In this document: in pieces, positions 9,212 through 17,932 of the stretch
How the letters are laid out: each line of letters opens with the position of its first letter
Position numbering within the stretch: the first letter of the stretch is position 1
Source of the DNA: CAVVAL01 sp963742725
Lineage (GTDB): Bacteria; Actinomycetota; Actinomycetes; Mycobacteriales; Cryptosporangiaceae
Length of the DNA stretch: 64,000 nt
Assembly: GCA_963742725.1 (NCBI GenBank)
Contig: CAVUMX010000003.1
Coordinates: 2,480,001 to 2,544,000 of the forward strand
Reading direction: 5' to 3'
Made by a program: the position numbers and the translations under genes
The notes under the pieces: generated by a model
Told to the model about the DNA's origin: nothing
The model's input: the letters and a program-made list of their open reading frames with translations, nothing else
Database searches by the model: none

Positions 9212-10590
9212 TGGCCGAGCAGCTTCAACATGGCGCGGAGCTGGCCCGGGTTGGGGCCGAACGCGGTGACGAGCGCGCCGGTCTCCCGGTCGAACTGGGC
9301 GACGAAGTACCGGCCGCCGATCCGGGCCAGGTGCCCGGTCGTGGGGGTGGCGCCGGACGACCACGGGAACCTCTTGCCGCTGCCCAGCGCCGTCTCGACC
9401 ATGCGCCGCCACTCCGCCCTGTCGGCGGCGGTCGGGGTGCGGCCCCACCAGTCCTTCGCGTGCTTGAACGAGTGGTCGAACCCGTCCTCGGTGATCGTCG
9501 GCTTCGGGCAGGACGCGGGCGGCTTCGCCCCGCCTGCCACGCTCGCCTCGACGCTGCACGTCGCCGAGCTGGGCGGTACCGCCCGGGCCAGCGCGACGGC
9601 GCGGACCAGGTACGGCGTGGTGCGCGGGGCGCTGCTCGGACGCGTGGCGCGCTGGTAGAACGACGCCCATTTGGCGCCGCCCGCCTGGCAGCCCAGCGAC
9701 GCCGTCCTGGCCGGCGCGATCGGCTTGGCCCCGGACGCGCACGCGGCCACCTGTGCCGGCCCGCTCGTCACCCGCACCTGCAGGACGGCGTTGACGGTCG
9801 CCTCCGCCGAGTCGTTCTTGACGGTGGCCGACACCGCGCAGCCGCCCGCGCCGCACGGGGCCTTCAAGGCGCCGACCAGGGAGATCCGGACGCCGAGGTC
9901 GTACGCGCCGGACTTCGCGAGCTGCCCGGCGCCGAGCCCGACGGCGCTCAGGACCTCCGCCGCCCCGTCCTCGGACTCCGTCGTCACGTCCAGGCGCACC
10001 CGGTCGGACTCCGCGCCGCCGGCCGCGAGAGGGGCGTCGACGCGCAGGACGCGGTGCGGCTCGTCCGCGCTGACGTACACGTCGCCGCCCGGGGTCGAGG
10101 ACCGCCACGCCCGTACGCCGCCGATCGTCGACTCGGACGGCGGCCCCACCTGCACCCCCCGCGGCTCGCCGAACCGTTCCTGGAGCCCCTTCGCGAGGGC
10201 CGCGGGCGCCAGCGTGTCCTGGACCGGGAACCCGACCACGCTGTCGTCGGCCTCGACCCACGAACCGGCGAACGTCTCGGCGCGCTCGTCGAGCGAACCC
10301 CAGTACTCCTTGCTCCCCCGGACGTACGTCTTCCTGTCGACGACCAGCACGTCCGCGCGCCGGCCGGCCCGCTGGACGGTGCCGGTGGCCTCGCCGGCAC
10401 CGGTGACCTTGAGGTCGACGGCGGCGCCTGTCCGGGTCGTGCCGGCGACGCGGACGCCGGGCGCGGCATCGAGGCTCTCCAGGGCGATGCCGAGCGCGCG
10501 GTGGACCGGGTCGACCTGCGTCCACGTGCCGACCGCGCCCCCACACGCGGTTAACGCCAATATCGGCAGCAGGGCGAGGGCTCGGCGCAT
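9208..10590 (-). CDS. Lipoprotein with LppX-like stalk and polymorphic-toxin-like C-terminus
   Basis: ATG 10590 gives a short signal peptide with lipobox LTAC (Cys about residue 16); an earlier ATG at 10623 in the same frame would spoil the signal. Residues about 20-230 resemble LppX/LprG-type lipoproteins (VVDRKTYVRGSKEYW; later TIGGVRAWR and DVYVSADEPHRVLRVDAP). Next comes a Cys-containing domain (CGAGGCAVSATVKN to about residue 345), also present in the protein at 36882-38633. The last 90 residues (FKHAKDWWGRTP, TGHLARIGGRYFVAQF, TGALVTAF, PNPGQLRAMLKLLG) match the ending I know from many actinobacterial polymorphic toxins, a probable RNase of the BECR-like group. The overlapping downstream gene would be its immunity protein. 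Toxin activity is inferred. Confidence 0.72.
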   Translation of the reverse strand: MRRALALLPILALTACGGAVGTWTQVDPVHRALGIALESLDAAPGVRVAGTTRTGAAVDLKVTGAGEATGTVQRAGRRADVLVVDRKTYVRGSKEYWGSLDERAETFAGSWVEADDSVVGFPVQDTLAPAALAKGLQERFGEPRGVQVGPPSESTIGGVRAWRSSTPGGDVYVSADEPHRVLRVDAPLAAGGAESDRVRLDVTTESEDGAAEVLSAVGLGAGQLAKSGAYDLGVRISLVGALKAPCGAGGCAVSATVKNDSAEATVNAVLQVRVTSGPAQVAACASGAKPIAPARTASLGCQAGGAKWASFYQRATRPSSAPRTTPYLVRAVALARAVPPSSATCSVEASVAGGAKPPASCPKPTITEDGFDHSFKHAKDWWGRTPTAADRAEWRRMVETALGSGKRFPWSSGATPTTGHLARIGGRYFVAQFDRETGALVTAFGPNPGQLRAMLKLLGQ

Positions 10591-10696
10591 GAGCCGGACG
10601 CTATCAAAGCCAGTTCCGTCCAACCCGATGTTTCAACCCGGCCACGCCGTGGGTACATTCCGGTGCAATTAGTACATTTGTTACGGAGGGGGATTC

Positions 10697-11446
10697 ATGG
10701 GCGCCGCCCAAGCACTGGATGTCCAAGGAGCGATGGACGACGCGCTGTCGACCGTCGCCTCGTTCGTGCCGAAGTTCGTCGGGTTCCTCGCGATCCTGAT
10801 CATCGGCTGGATCGTCGCGAAGATCCTGCAGAAGGTCACCGCGATGATCCTGCGCAAGGTCGGCTTCGAGCGGCTCGTCGAGCGAGGGGGCATCGACAAG
10901 GCACTGGAGGACAGCAAGTACACGGCGAGCGACCTGCTCGCCAAGCTCGTGTACTACGCCGTCCTGCTGCTGGCCTTCACGATGGCGTTCGGCGTGTTCG
11001 GGCCGAACCCGATCAGCGAACTGCTCAGCTCGGTCGTGGCGTTCCTGCCGAAGGCCATCATCGCGATCGTCATCGTGGTCGTCGCCGCCGCGATCGCCCG
11101 CGCGGTCCGCGACATCGTCAGCAACATGCTCGGCTCGCTGTCCTACGGCCGGCTGCTGGCGAACATCGCCGCCGTGTTCATCCTGGCGCTCGGCGTCATC
11201 GCCGCGCTCAACCAGGTCGGCGTCGCGACCACCGTGACCGCGCCCGTCCTCATCGCGGCGCTCGCCACCGTCGGCGGCATCCTCGTCGTCGGGGTCGGCG
11301 GCGGCGCGGTCAAGCCGATGCAGGCGCGCTGGGAGCGGTGGCTGGACGTCGCCGAGCGCGAGACCAGCAACATCCGCGAGACCGTGCACCACAACGGGCA
11401 CACCGAGCCCGCCGCGACCGACCACGAGGTCGCCGCGGGCCGCTGA
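10697..11446 (+). CDS. Conserved TM-helix membrane protein, mechanosensitive channel-like
   Basis: A 249-residue membrane protein with four clear hydrophobic segments (FVGFLAILIIGWIVAKIL; LVYYAVLLLAFTMAFG; AIIAIVIVVVAAAIA; and a final Gly-rich one, TVGGILVVGVGGGA). The repeated helix followed by LGSLSYGRL is the conserved TM-helix repeat seen in small MscS-related proteins; the large cytoplasmic MscS beta domain is absent. A strong ribosome site (GGAGGGGG) lies 5 nt before ATG 10697. It probably acts in the cytoplasmic membrane in osmotic or ion homeostasis. It converges on glnA2 with a perfect palindrome between. Confidence 0.8.
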   Translation: MGAAQALDVQGAMDDALSTVASFVPKFVGFLAILIIGWIVAKILQKVTAMILRKVGFERLVERGGIDKALEDSKYTASDLLAKLVYYAVLLLAFTMAFGVFGPNPISELLSSVVAFLPKAIIAIVIVVVAAAIARAVRDIVSNMLGSLSYGRLLANIAAVFILALGVIAALNQVGVATTVTAPVLIAALATVGGILVVGVGGGAVKPMQARWERWLDVAERETSNIRETVHHNGHTEPAATDHEVAAGR

Positions 11447-11448
11447 GC

Positions 11449-11496
11449 GTTTGGGCGATCTTTCTGTCGCTATGGCGACAGAAAGATCGCCCAAAC
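11449..11496. terminator. Perfect 22-bp palindrome, copy 1 of a repeated element
   Basis: Arms 11449-11470 and 11475-11496 are perfect inverted copies around a 4-nt loop. It lies exactly between two convergent genes, so it can serve as a bidirectional terminator. The left arm is identical over all 22 nt to 15284-15305, which marks it as a member of a repeat family rather than a one-off hairpin. Confidence 0.8.
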
Positions 11497-11500
11497 CGCG

Positions 11501-12835
11501 TCACAGCACGGGCAGGTACTTCATCCGCTCGAACTCGGTGACCTGGCGGCGGTGCTCGTCCCACTCGGCGCGCTTGTTCTTGAGGAAGAAGTCGAACACG
11601 TGCTCGCCGAGCGTCTCGGCCATGAACTCGCTCTGCTCCATCACCCGCAGCGCCTCGGACAGGTTGTGCGGCAGGTCGGCGTACCCGGCGGCGCGGCGCT
11701 CGTCGTCCGTCAGCGACCAGACGTCGTCCTCGGCGCCGGGCGGCAGCTCGTAGCCCTCCTCGATGCCCTTCATCCCGGCCTCCAGCATCGCGGCGAACGC
11801 GAGGTACGGGTTGCAGGCCGAGTCGAGCGACCGGATCTCCACGCGGGCGGAGTTCGCCTTGCCGTACAGCGGCACCCGCACCAGCGCGGACCGGTTCAGG
11901 TGCCCCCAGCAGATCGACGTCGGCGCCTCGCCGCCCGAGATCAGCCGCTTGTACGAGTTCACCCACTGGTTCGTCACGGCGGTGAACTCCCGCGCGTGAT
12001 GCAGCAGCCCGGCGACGAACGACTTGCCGATCTTCGACAGCTTCATCGGGTCGCCCGGGTCGTGGAACGCGTTGTGCTCGCCCTCGAACAGCGACAGGTG
12101 CGTGTGCATCCCGGAGCCGGCCTGGTCGGTGAACGGCTTCGGCATGAACGTCGCGAACACCCCGTGGGAGAGCGCGACCTCCTTGATGACGTGCCGGAAC
12201 GTCATGATGTTGTCGGCGGTCGTCAGCGCGTCCGCGTACCGCAGGTCGATCTCCTGCTGGCCCGGCGCGACCTCGTGGTGGCTGAACTCGACCGAGATGC
12301 CGATCCGCTCCAACGCCAGGACGGCCTGGCGGCGGAAGTCACGCGCCACGGAGTGCGTGGAGTGGTCGAAGTACCCGCCCGAATCGACCGGCACCGGCGG
12401 CTCGCCGTGCTCGGAACGCCCCATGAGCAGGTAGAACTCGATCTCCGGATGGGTGTAGAAGGTGAACCCCTTCTCCGCCGCCCGGCTCAGGGCCCGCCGC
12501 AGCACATGCCGCGGGTCAGCCCAGGACGGCGATCCGTCCGGCATGACGATGTCGCAGAACATCCGCGCCGACTCGCCGTGCCCGCCCGCCTCGAACGGGA
12601 AGACCTGGAACGTGGCCGGGTCCGGGATCGCGATCATGTCCGACTCGTAGACCCGGGCGAAGCCCTCGATCGCCGAGCCGTCGAACCCGATGCCCTCCTC
12701 GAACGCGGCCTCCAGCTCCGCCGGGGCCACGGACACCGACTTCAGCGTCCCGAGGACGTCGGTGAACCAGAGCCGGACGAACCGGATGTCGCGCTCCTCC
12801 AGGGTGCGCAGCACGAACTCCTGCTGACGGTCCAC
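11501..12835 (-). CDS. glnA2: Type I glutamine synthetase-like enzyme, GlnA2 group
   Basis: 444 residues, the short GSI form. Family signatures present: GFDGSAIEGFARVYESD (metal/substrate loop), GMHTHLSLF, and NRSALVRVP followed by ARVEIRSLDSACNPYLAF. Where GlnA1 proteins carry the adenylylated tyrosine, this protein reads DDVWSLT, so it is unlikely to be a GlnE target. Position near glnE and the length match mycobacterial GlnA2; the Streptomyces GlnA2 counterpart is known as a gamma-glutamylpolyamine synthetase, so polyamine rather than ammonia may be the substrate. Start is GTG 12835. It stands alone on the minus strand, its 3' end facing the 11449 palindrome. Confidence 0.88.
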   Translation of the reverse strand: MDRQQEFVLRTLEERDIRFVRLWFTDVLGTLKSVSVAPAELEAAFEEGIGFDGSAIEGFARVYESDMIAIPDPATFQVFPFEAGGHGESARMFCDIVMPDGSPSWADPRHVLRRALSRAAEKGFTFYTHPEIEFYLLMGRSEHGEPPVPVDSGGYFDHSTHSVARDFRRQAVLALERIGISVEFSHHEVAPGQQEIDLRYADALTTADNIMTFRHVIKEVALSHGVFATFMPKPFTDQAGSGMHTHLSLFEGEHNAFHDPGDPMKLSKIGKSFVAGLLHHAREFTAVTNQWVNSYKRLISGGEAPTSICWGHLNRSALVRVPLYGKANSARVEIRSLDSACNPYLAFAAMLEAGMKGIEEGYELPPGAEDDVWSLTDDERRAAGYADLPHNLSEALRVMEQSEFMAETLGEHVFDFFLKNKRAEWDEHRRQVTEFERMKYLPVL

Positions 12836-13003
12836 TTCTGCGGCGCTCCCTCGCTGGCCGGTGGTACGTAACCCGGAGTCTCCCCCGGACCTGTTACGAC
12901 GACGTTACGTCACGACGGGGCCTCGCCGCCGTGTCGACGTGCAGGTTCGGTTGCCCCCATCGGATACGCTCCGCCACCTCATCACCTTTCAACGAGGAGA
13001 AGC

Positions 13004-13447
13004 ATGTCTCGCGTCCTTACCGGTGCGGCCCTGCTCGCCGCCGTCGCGTTCGCCAGCACCGGCTGCGACACGATCAACGAAGCCAAGGACACGGTGGACA
13101 CCGCGACCAACACGGTCGAGGTGTGCAACGACACCATCAAGCTCACGAACGAGCGGATCGCGCCGATCAACGCGGCCATCGCCGCGGCTGCCGCCGCGCC
13201 GACCGACGCCGCCAAGGTCGAGGCCGCCAAGGCCGCCGTGAAGACCGAGTTCACCACCATGCACACGGGCCTGCAGGAGCAGATCGGCAAGGCCAAGGAC
13301 GCGGACGTCAAGAAGTCCCTGGAGGAGCTGGACGCGGCCATCACCGGCTGGTCCACCAACCCGGACACCTTCGTCCAGGACACCACCAAGTACACGACGC
13401 TCGCCAACGGCGTGAACTCCGCCTGCGGCGCCAAGAAGGCCGAGTAG
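13004..13447 (+). CDS. Small Ala/Lys-rich lipoprotein
   Basis: 147 residues beginning with a lipoprotein signal (ASTGC, Cys at residue 21) and continuing as an all-helical, Ala/Lys/Asp-rich domain with one later Cys near each end of the mature part (VEVCND and NSACGAK), possibly a disulfide. Clear ribosome site AACGAGGAGAAGC before ATG 13004. No family recognised; likely a surface-anchored helical protein. Monocistronic, followed by a hairpin. Confidence 0.8.
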   Translation: MSRVLTGAALLAAVAFASTGCDTINEAKDTVDTATNTVEVCNDTIKLTNERIAPINAAIAAAAAAPTDAAKVEAAKAAVKTEFTTMHTGLQEQIGKAKDADVKKSLEELDAAITGWSTNPDTFVQDTTKYTTLANGVNSACGAKKAE

Positions 13448-13456
13448 TCCAGCGCT

Positions 13457-13487
13457 GGCGTGGCGCGGAGCACATCCGCGTCACGCC
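13457..13487 (+). terminator. Hairpin after the lipoprotein gene
   Basis: A 13-nt arm at 13457-13469 pairs with 13475-13487 with a single mismatch and a 5-nt loop, 9 nt after the lipoprotein stop and 27 nt before nadE. Likely a rho-independent type terminator. Confidence 0.6.
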
Positions 13488-13514
13488 GGGCGCGGCCTGC
13501 GGGAAGATAGCGGT

Positions 13515-15266
13515 ATGCCGCAGCTCCGACTCGCACTCGCCCAGGTAAACCCCGTGGTCGGCGACATCGCCGGCAACAGCGCGCTGGTGCTCGACTGGGC
13601 CCGCCGCGCGCACTCGGCCGGCGCGACCCTGCTCGCGTTCCCCGAGATGGTCATCACCGGCTACCCCGTCGAGGACCTGGTCTTCCGGGAGACGTTCGCC
13701 GCCGCGAGCCGCACCGCCCTGCGTGACCTCGCCGGCCGGCTCGCCACCGAAGGGCTCGGCGACCTGCCGACGATCGTCGGCTACCTCGACGCGGACGGGC
13801 CCGTCCTGCCCGGCGCCGGATCCGAGGCCGACGGCGGCCCCCGCAACGCCGCCGCCCTGCTCGCGGGCGGCGAGATCGTCGCCACGTACCACAAGCACCA
13901 CCTGCCGAACTACGGCGTGTTCGACGAGGACCGGTACTTCATCCCGGGTTCCGAGCTGCCCGTCGTCCGGGTCGGCGGGGTGGACGTCGCCACCGTCATC
14001 TGCGAGGACATCTGGCAGGACGGCGGCCCGATCGCCGCCGCGCGCATCGCCGAGGCCGGGCTGGTCGTGTGCGTCAACGGATCGCCGTACGAGCTGAACA
14101 AGGACGACGTGCGCCTCGAACTCGTGCGGCGCCGCGCGGCCGAGGCCGGTGCCACCCTCGCGTACGTGAACATGGTCGGCGGCCAGGACGAACTGGTCTT
14201 CGACGGCGACTCCGTCGTGGTGAACGCCGCCGGCGACGTCATCGCCCGCGCACCGCAGTTCTCCGAGCACCTGCTCGTCGTCGACCTCGACCTGCCGGGT
14301 GCCCGCTCCGACACCACCGGGCCGGCGGGCGAGCTGTCCGTCTCCCGCGTCACGCTGTCCGAGGTCGCGGCGCCGATCCCCGGCGACCCCGCCACCGGCG
14401 ACGTCGCCGAACGCGTCGTGGACGAGGCCGAGGTGTGGTCGGCGCTCGTCACCGGCCTCGGCGACTACGTCCGCAAGAACGGGTTCAGCTCGGTCGTCCT
14501 GGGGCTCTCCGGCGGCATCGACTCGGCCGTGTGCGCCGTGCTGGCCGCGGACGCGCTCGGTGCCGGCAACGTGCACGGCGTGTCCATGCCCAGCGGGTAC
14601 TCGTCCGAACACTCCAAGGACGACGCCGCCGACCTCGCGGAACGCACCGGCCTGCACTACCGGACGGTCCCCATCGCGCCGATGGTCGACGCCTACCTCG
14701 CCAACCTCAAGCTCACCGGGCTCGCCGAGGAGAACCTGCAGGCGCGCGTCCGGGGCGCCATCCTCATGGGCCTGTCCAACGAGGAAGGCCACCTGGTCCT
14801 GACCACGGGCAACAAGAGCGAGTACGCCGTCGGCTACTCCACCCTCTACGGCGACTCCGTCGGCGGGTTCGCGCCCATCAAGGACGTCCGCAAGACCCTC
14901 GTCTGGGACCTCGCCCGCTGGCGCAACGCGTCCGCCGCCGCGCGGGGCGAGACGCCGCCGATCCCCGAGAACTCGATCATCAAGCCGCCGTCCGCCGAGC
15001 TGCGGCCCGGGCAGGTCGACAGCGACTCCCTGCCGGACTACGAGATCCTCGACGCCATCCTCGCCCTGTACGTCGACGCCGACGCCGGCCGCGCGACCGT
15101 CCTCGCCGCCGGGTACGACGAGGCGACCGTCGACCGGGTGCTGCGGCTCGTCGACGTCGCCGAGTACAAGCGCCGCCAGTCCGCGCCGGGGACGAAGATC
15201 AGCCTCAAGGCGTTCGGCCGCGACCGCCGCCTCCCCATCACCAACCGCTGGCGCGAAACCCACTGA
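13515..15266 (+). CDS. nadE: Glutamine-dependent NAD+ synthetase
   Basis: 583 residues with two domains. The N-terminal nitrilase-type glutaminase shows the Glu (FPEMVITGYPVEDL), Lys (KHHLPNYGVFDEDRYF) and Cys (VICEDIWQ) triad. The C-terminal synthetase begins at about residue 305 with the PP-loop GLSGGIDSAVCAV, followed by NLQARVRG and the TGNKSEYAVGYSTLYGD signature. It amidates deamido-NAD with ammonia drawn from glutamine, the last step of NAD synthesis. ATG 13515 fits the usual MPQLRLALAQVNPVVGD opening. Followed by the second copy of the repeated palindrome. Confidence 0.95.
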   Translation: MPQLRLALAQVNPVVGDIAGNSALVLDWARRAHSAGATLLAFPEMVITGYPVEDLVFRETFAAASRTALRDLAGRLATEGLGDLPTIVGYLDADGPVLPGAGSEADGGPRNAAALLAGGEIVATYHKHHLPNYGVFDEDRYFIPGSELPVVRVGGVDVATVICEDIWQDGGPIAAARIAEAGLVVCVNGSPYELNKDDVRLELVRRRAAEAGATLAYVNMVGGQDELVFDGDSVVVNAAGDVIARAPQFSEHLLVVDLDLPGARSDTTGPAGELSVSRVTLSEVAAPIPGDPATGDVAERVVDEAEVWSALVTGLGDYVRKNGFSSVVLGLSGGIDSAVCAVLAADALGAGNVHGVSMPSGYSSEHSKDDAADLAERTGLHYRTVPIAPMVDAYLANLKLTGLAEENLQARVRGAILMGLSNEEGHLVLTTGNKSEYAVGYSTLYGDSVGGFAPIKDVRKTLVWDLARWRNASAAARGETPPIPENSIIKPPSAELRPGQVDSDSLPDYEILDAILALYVDADAGRATVLAAGYDEATVDRVLRLVDVAEYKRRQSAPGTKISLKAFGRDRRLPITNRWRETH

Positions 15267-15283
15267 GCCTTCCGCCGCCCCAC

Positions 15284-15328
15284 GTTTGGGCGATCTTTCT
15301 GTCGCCATAGGCGCAGAAAGATCGCCCA
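15284..15328 (+). repeat. Palindrome, copy 2 of the repeated element
   Basis: The left arm 15284-15305 is identical over 22 nt to 11449-11470. The right arm (15310-15328) pairs with it except for one bulged T, so this copy is slightly degenerate. It lies 17 nt after nadE and before panB, both on the plus strand, so here it would act as a one-way terminator or mark a repeat insertion. Confidence 0.75.
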
Positions 15329-15453
15329 GATCGCACCGGGCGCGCAGGTGTGGCGGTGTTAACAGTCCGGCAATCCGCGGCGAGTTCTGTGCGACGATTC
15401 GTCCCAGAGCCCGGGGACCCCATGTAGGGGCCTCGAGGAGAGGAGACTGTCGC

Positions 15454-16299
15454 ATGTCCGAGACAAAGACGTCTGAAGCGAACCTCTACGGTGGCGCCGT
15501 CGGCCGGCGCATCCGCACCCGCGACCTGTTCGCCGCCAAGGAACGCGGCGAGCGGTGGCCCATGCTCACCTCGTACGACCAGTACACGGCCGGGCTCTTC
15601 GACGAGGCCGGCATCCCGGTCCTGCTCGTCGGCGACTCCGCGTCGAACAACGTCTACGGCAACGAGACCACGCTCCCGGTGACGGTCGACGAGCTGATCC
15701 CGCTCGTCCGCGCGGTCGTCCGCGCCACCAGCCGCCCGATGGTTATCGCCGACATGCCGTTCGGCTCGTTCGAGGCGTCCCCCGCGCAGGCGCTCGCGAC
15801 GGCCGTCCGGTTCATGAAGGAGGGCGGCGCGCACGCCGTCAAGCTGGAGGGCGGCAAGCGGGTCGCGCCGCAGGTCGAGGCGCTGACCGGTGCCGGCATC
15901 CCCGTGATGGGCCACATCGGCTTCACCCCGCAGCACGAGCACGTGTTCGGCGGATACCGCGTCCAGGGCCGCGGCGACGACGGTGACCGGCTCGTCGAGG
16001 ACGCCCTCGCGCTCGCCGCCGCCGGTGCGTTCGCGGTCGTCCTGGAGATGGTCCCGGCCGAGGTCGCCAAGCGGATCACGGCCGAGCTGCGCATCCCCAC
16101 GGTCGGCATCGGCGCCGGCGTCGACTGCGACGCCCAGGTGCTCGTCTGGCAGGACATGGCCGGGCTGCGCGGCGGGCGGCTGCCGAAGTTCGTCAAGCAG
16201 TACGCGGACCTGCGCGGCGTCCTGACCGGCGCCGTCGAGCAGTTCGCGAGCGAGGTCCGCGGCGGCACCTACCCGACCGACGAGCACACGTACCACTAA
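15454..16299 (+). CDS. panB: 3-methyl-2-oxobutanoate hydroxymethyltransferase
   Basis: 281 residues of the PanB family, first committed step of pantothenate synthesis (methylene-THF plus ketoisovalerate to ketopantoate). Visible: LTSYDQYTAGLFDEAGI, the metal-binding VGDSASNNVYGNE loop, IADMPFGSFE, KLEGG, and the closing PTVGIGAGVDCDAQVLVWQD. The usual LGM after VGDS is replaced by ASN, a minor variation. ATG 15454 is chosen because GAGGAGAGGAGA lies 7 nt before it; the frame is open further upstream but has no coding character there. Confidence 0.94.
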   Translation: MSETKTSEANLYGGAVGRRIRTRDLFAAKERGERWPMLTSYDQYTAGLFDEAGIPVLLVGDSASNNVYGNETTLPVTVDELIPLVRAVVRATSRPMVIADMPFGSFEASPAQALATAVRFMKEGGAHAVKLEGGKRVAPQVEALTGAGIPVMGHIGFTPQHEHVFGGYRVQGRGDDGDRLVEDALALAAAGAFAVVLEMVPAEVAKRITAELRIPTVGIGAGVDCDAQVLVWQDMAGLRGGRLPKFVKQYADLRGVLTGAVEQFASEVRGGTYPTDEHTYH

Positions 16300-16371
16300 C
16301 CGCCCGCCGCCACCCGCACTAGCCACCCGCCCGCCGCCGCCCCGCGCCGCCCGCCGCCCCCGCCGCCGAGT

Positions 16372-16420
16372 TTCGGACTTTTGAGGGTCGGCGGCCCGCC
16401 TGGACCCTCAAAAGTCCGAA
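16372..16420. terminator. 18-bp perfect palindrome between panB and a convergent gene
   Basis: Arms 16372-16389 and 16403-16420 are perfect inverted copies; the 13-nt loop is itself G/C-rich and partly self-complementary. The sequence is unrelated to the 11449/15284 element but of the same design. It lies between convergent genes and can act in both directions. Confidence 0.75.
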
Positions 16421-16433
16421 GGTGGGCGGGCGG

Positions 16434-17189
16434 CTAACCGGCCAACTGGCGCTCCAGCAGGTCGCGGGCCTCGACCAGCGACGGGCCGTACCAGGTGAGG
16501 TGCCGGCCGCTCACGAGAGCGGTCGGCACGCCGTTGAAGGCGTCGGGGCCGTCTGTGCGGCTGAACGCGTACGGCTCGTCCGGGAGGACGACCACGTCCG
16601 GGCGGCGCGCGAGGATGCCGGCGATCGTCGTCTTGGGGTACCGCTCGCCGGCGTCGTCGAACACGTTGCCGACGCCGAGATGGGCGAGCAGATCGCCCGC
16701 GAACGTGTCGGCGCCCAGCACCATCCACGGGCGGCGCCAGATCGGCACGGCCGCCCGGCGCGCGGCCGGCAACCGGTCGAACGTGGGCGACCAGACCTTG
16801 CGGGCCTCGTCCCACCAGGCCGGACGGTCGAGCCCGCACGCGGCGAACATCCTGGCCAGGCTCGTGAACGCGCCGGCCAGGGTGCGCGGGTTCGTCACCC
16901 AGACCGCGAACCCGGCGTCGCGGAGCGCCTGCACGTCCTCGCGGCGGTTCTCCTCCGCGTTCGCGATGACCAGGTCGGGCCGGCACGCCTGGACCCGGTC
17001 CAGGTCGGGCCACTTCGACCCGCCCACCCGGCGGACGGCCAGCCCGGCCGGGTGCGTGCAGTAGTCCGTGGCGCCGACGAGCAGGCCCGGCGCGGTCACG
17101 GCGAGCGCTTCGGTGAGCGACGGCACCAGCGACACGACCCGCTCCGGCGCTCGGCTCAGCTCGAGGGGCGCTCCCAGGTCGTCATACAT
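16434..17189 (-). CDS. BtuF-like metal/cobalamin-binding protein without signal peptide
   Basis: 251 residues with the helical-backbone receptor fold: RVVSLVPSLTEAL at the start, then VGATDYCTHPAG, KWPDLDRVQACRPDLVIAN and RPDVVVLPDEPYAFS, all typical of BtuF-type proteins. There is no signal peptide or lipobox at this or any upstream start, so it seems cytosolic, as in other actinobacterial members. Ligand unknown. Its ATG overlaps the npdG stop by 8 nt, so it is the second gene of that operon. Confidence 0.8.
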   Translation of the reverse strand: MYDDLGAPLELSRAPERVVSLVPSLTEALAVTAPGLLVGATDYCTHPAGLAVRRVGGSKWPDLDRVQACRPDLVIANAEENRREDVQALRDAGFAVWVTNPRTLAGAFTSLARMFAACGLDRPAWWDEARKVWSPTFDRLPAARRAAVPIWRRPWMVLGADTFAGDLLAHLGVGNVFDDAGERYPKTTIAGILARRPDVVVLPDEPYAFSRTDGPDAFNGVPTALVSGRHLTWYGPSLVEARDLLERQLAG

Positions 17190-17871
17190 CCGTGACGCGA
17201 ATACCGGCGTGTGCCTTGTAGCGGCGGTTCACCGAGATGAGGTTGGCGGTGAACGCCTCGACCTGGTGGGCGTTGCGGAGCCGGCCGGCGTAGATGCCGC
17301 GCATGCCGGCGATCCGTCCGGCGAGCGCCGCGACCAGGTCGGTGGCGGCGCGGTCCTCGCCCAGCACCAGGACGTCGGTGTCGATGGTGGGCACGGCCGG
17401 GTCCAGCAGCAGGACGGCGCTGATGTGGTGGAACGCGGCGGTGACACGGCTGTCGGGGAGCAGTCCGGCGGCCTGCTGCGCGGCGCTCCCCTCGGCGACC
17501 TCCAGGGCGTAGGCGCCCTGCTTGTCGAAGCCCAGCGGGTTCACGCAGTCCACGACGACCTTGCCGGCCAGTTGCTCGCGCAGCGACTCCAGCAGGGCGC
17601 CGTGGCCGTCCCACGGCACGGCGACGATCACGACGTCCGCCTTCGCGGCCACGGTGGCGTTGTCGCCGCCGCCGATCTCCGCGCCGGCCCCGCCGCGCAG
17701 CTCGTTGAGTTCCGTGGCGGCGCTTTCCGCTCGGGCGGCGTCGCGGGAGCCGACCAGCACCTGCTGGCCCGCGACGGCCAGCCGGTACGCGAGGCCCTTG
17801 CCCTGCGGACCGGTCCCGCCGAGGACCCCGACGACCAGGGTCGTCAGGTCGGTGGTCGGCTCGGTGCTCAT
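17182..17871 (-). CDS. npdG: NADPH-dependent F420 reductase
   Basis: 229 residues. The N-terminal dinucleotide fold has GVLGGTGPQGKGLAYRLA and VLVGSRD, the F420:NADP oxidoreductase pattern, followed by ADVVIVAVPWDGH and DCVNPLGF. The enzyme exchanges hydride between NADPH and coenzyme F420. A F420/deazaflavin-type nitroreductase-like gene in this window (56707-57123) is a possible user. Start ATG 17871. Confidence 0.88.
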   Translation of the reverse strand: MSTEPTTDLTTLVVGVLGGTGPQGKGLAYRLAVAGQQVLVGSRDAARAESAATELNELRGGAGAEIGGGDNATVAAKADVVIVAVPWDGHGALLESLREQLAGKVVVDCVNPLGFDKQGAYALEVAEGSAAQQAAGLLPDSRVTAAFHHISAVLLLDPAVPTIDTDVLVLGEDRAATDLVAALAGRIAGMRGIYAGRLRNAHQVEAFTANLISVNRRYKAHAGIRVTDV

Positions 17872-17932
17872 CCGGTTCCTCCTGCGCGCTCGGTGATCGT
17901 CCCCATCCTCGCACCCGGGAGTGCGGCGCCGG

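Noticed and set aside
9212..10546. Upstream extension of the 8447 gene frame to 10546
   Set aside because: It is an out-of-frame shadow of the lipoprotein gene; ATG 9211 with the ATGA overlap is the start.
13341..15455. Long minus-strand frame over nadE
   Set aside because: Antisense shadow, no motif, while nadE on the plus strand is complete.
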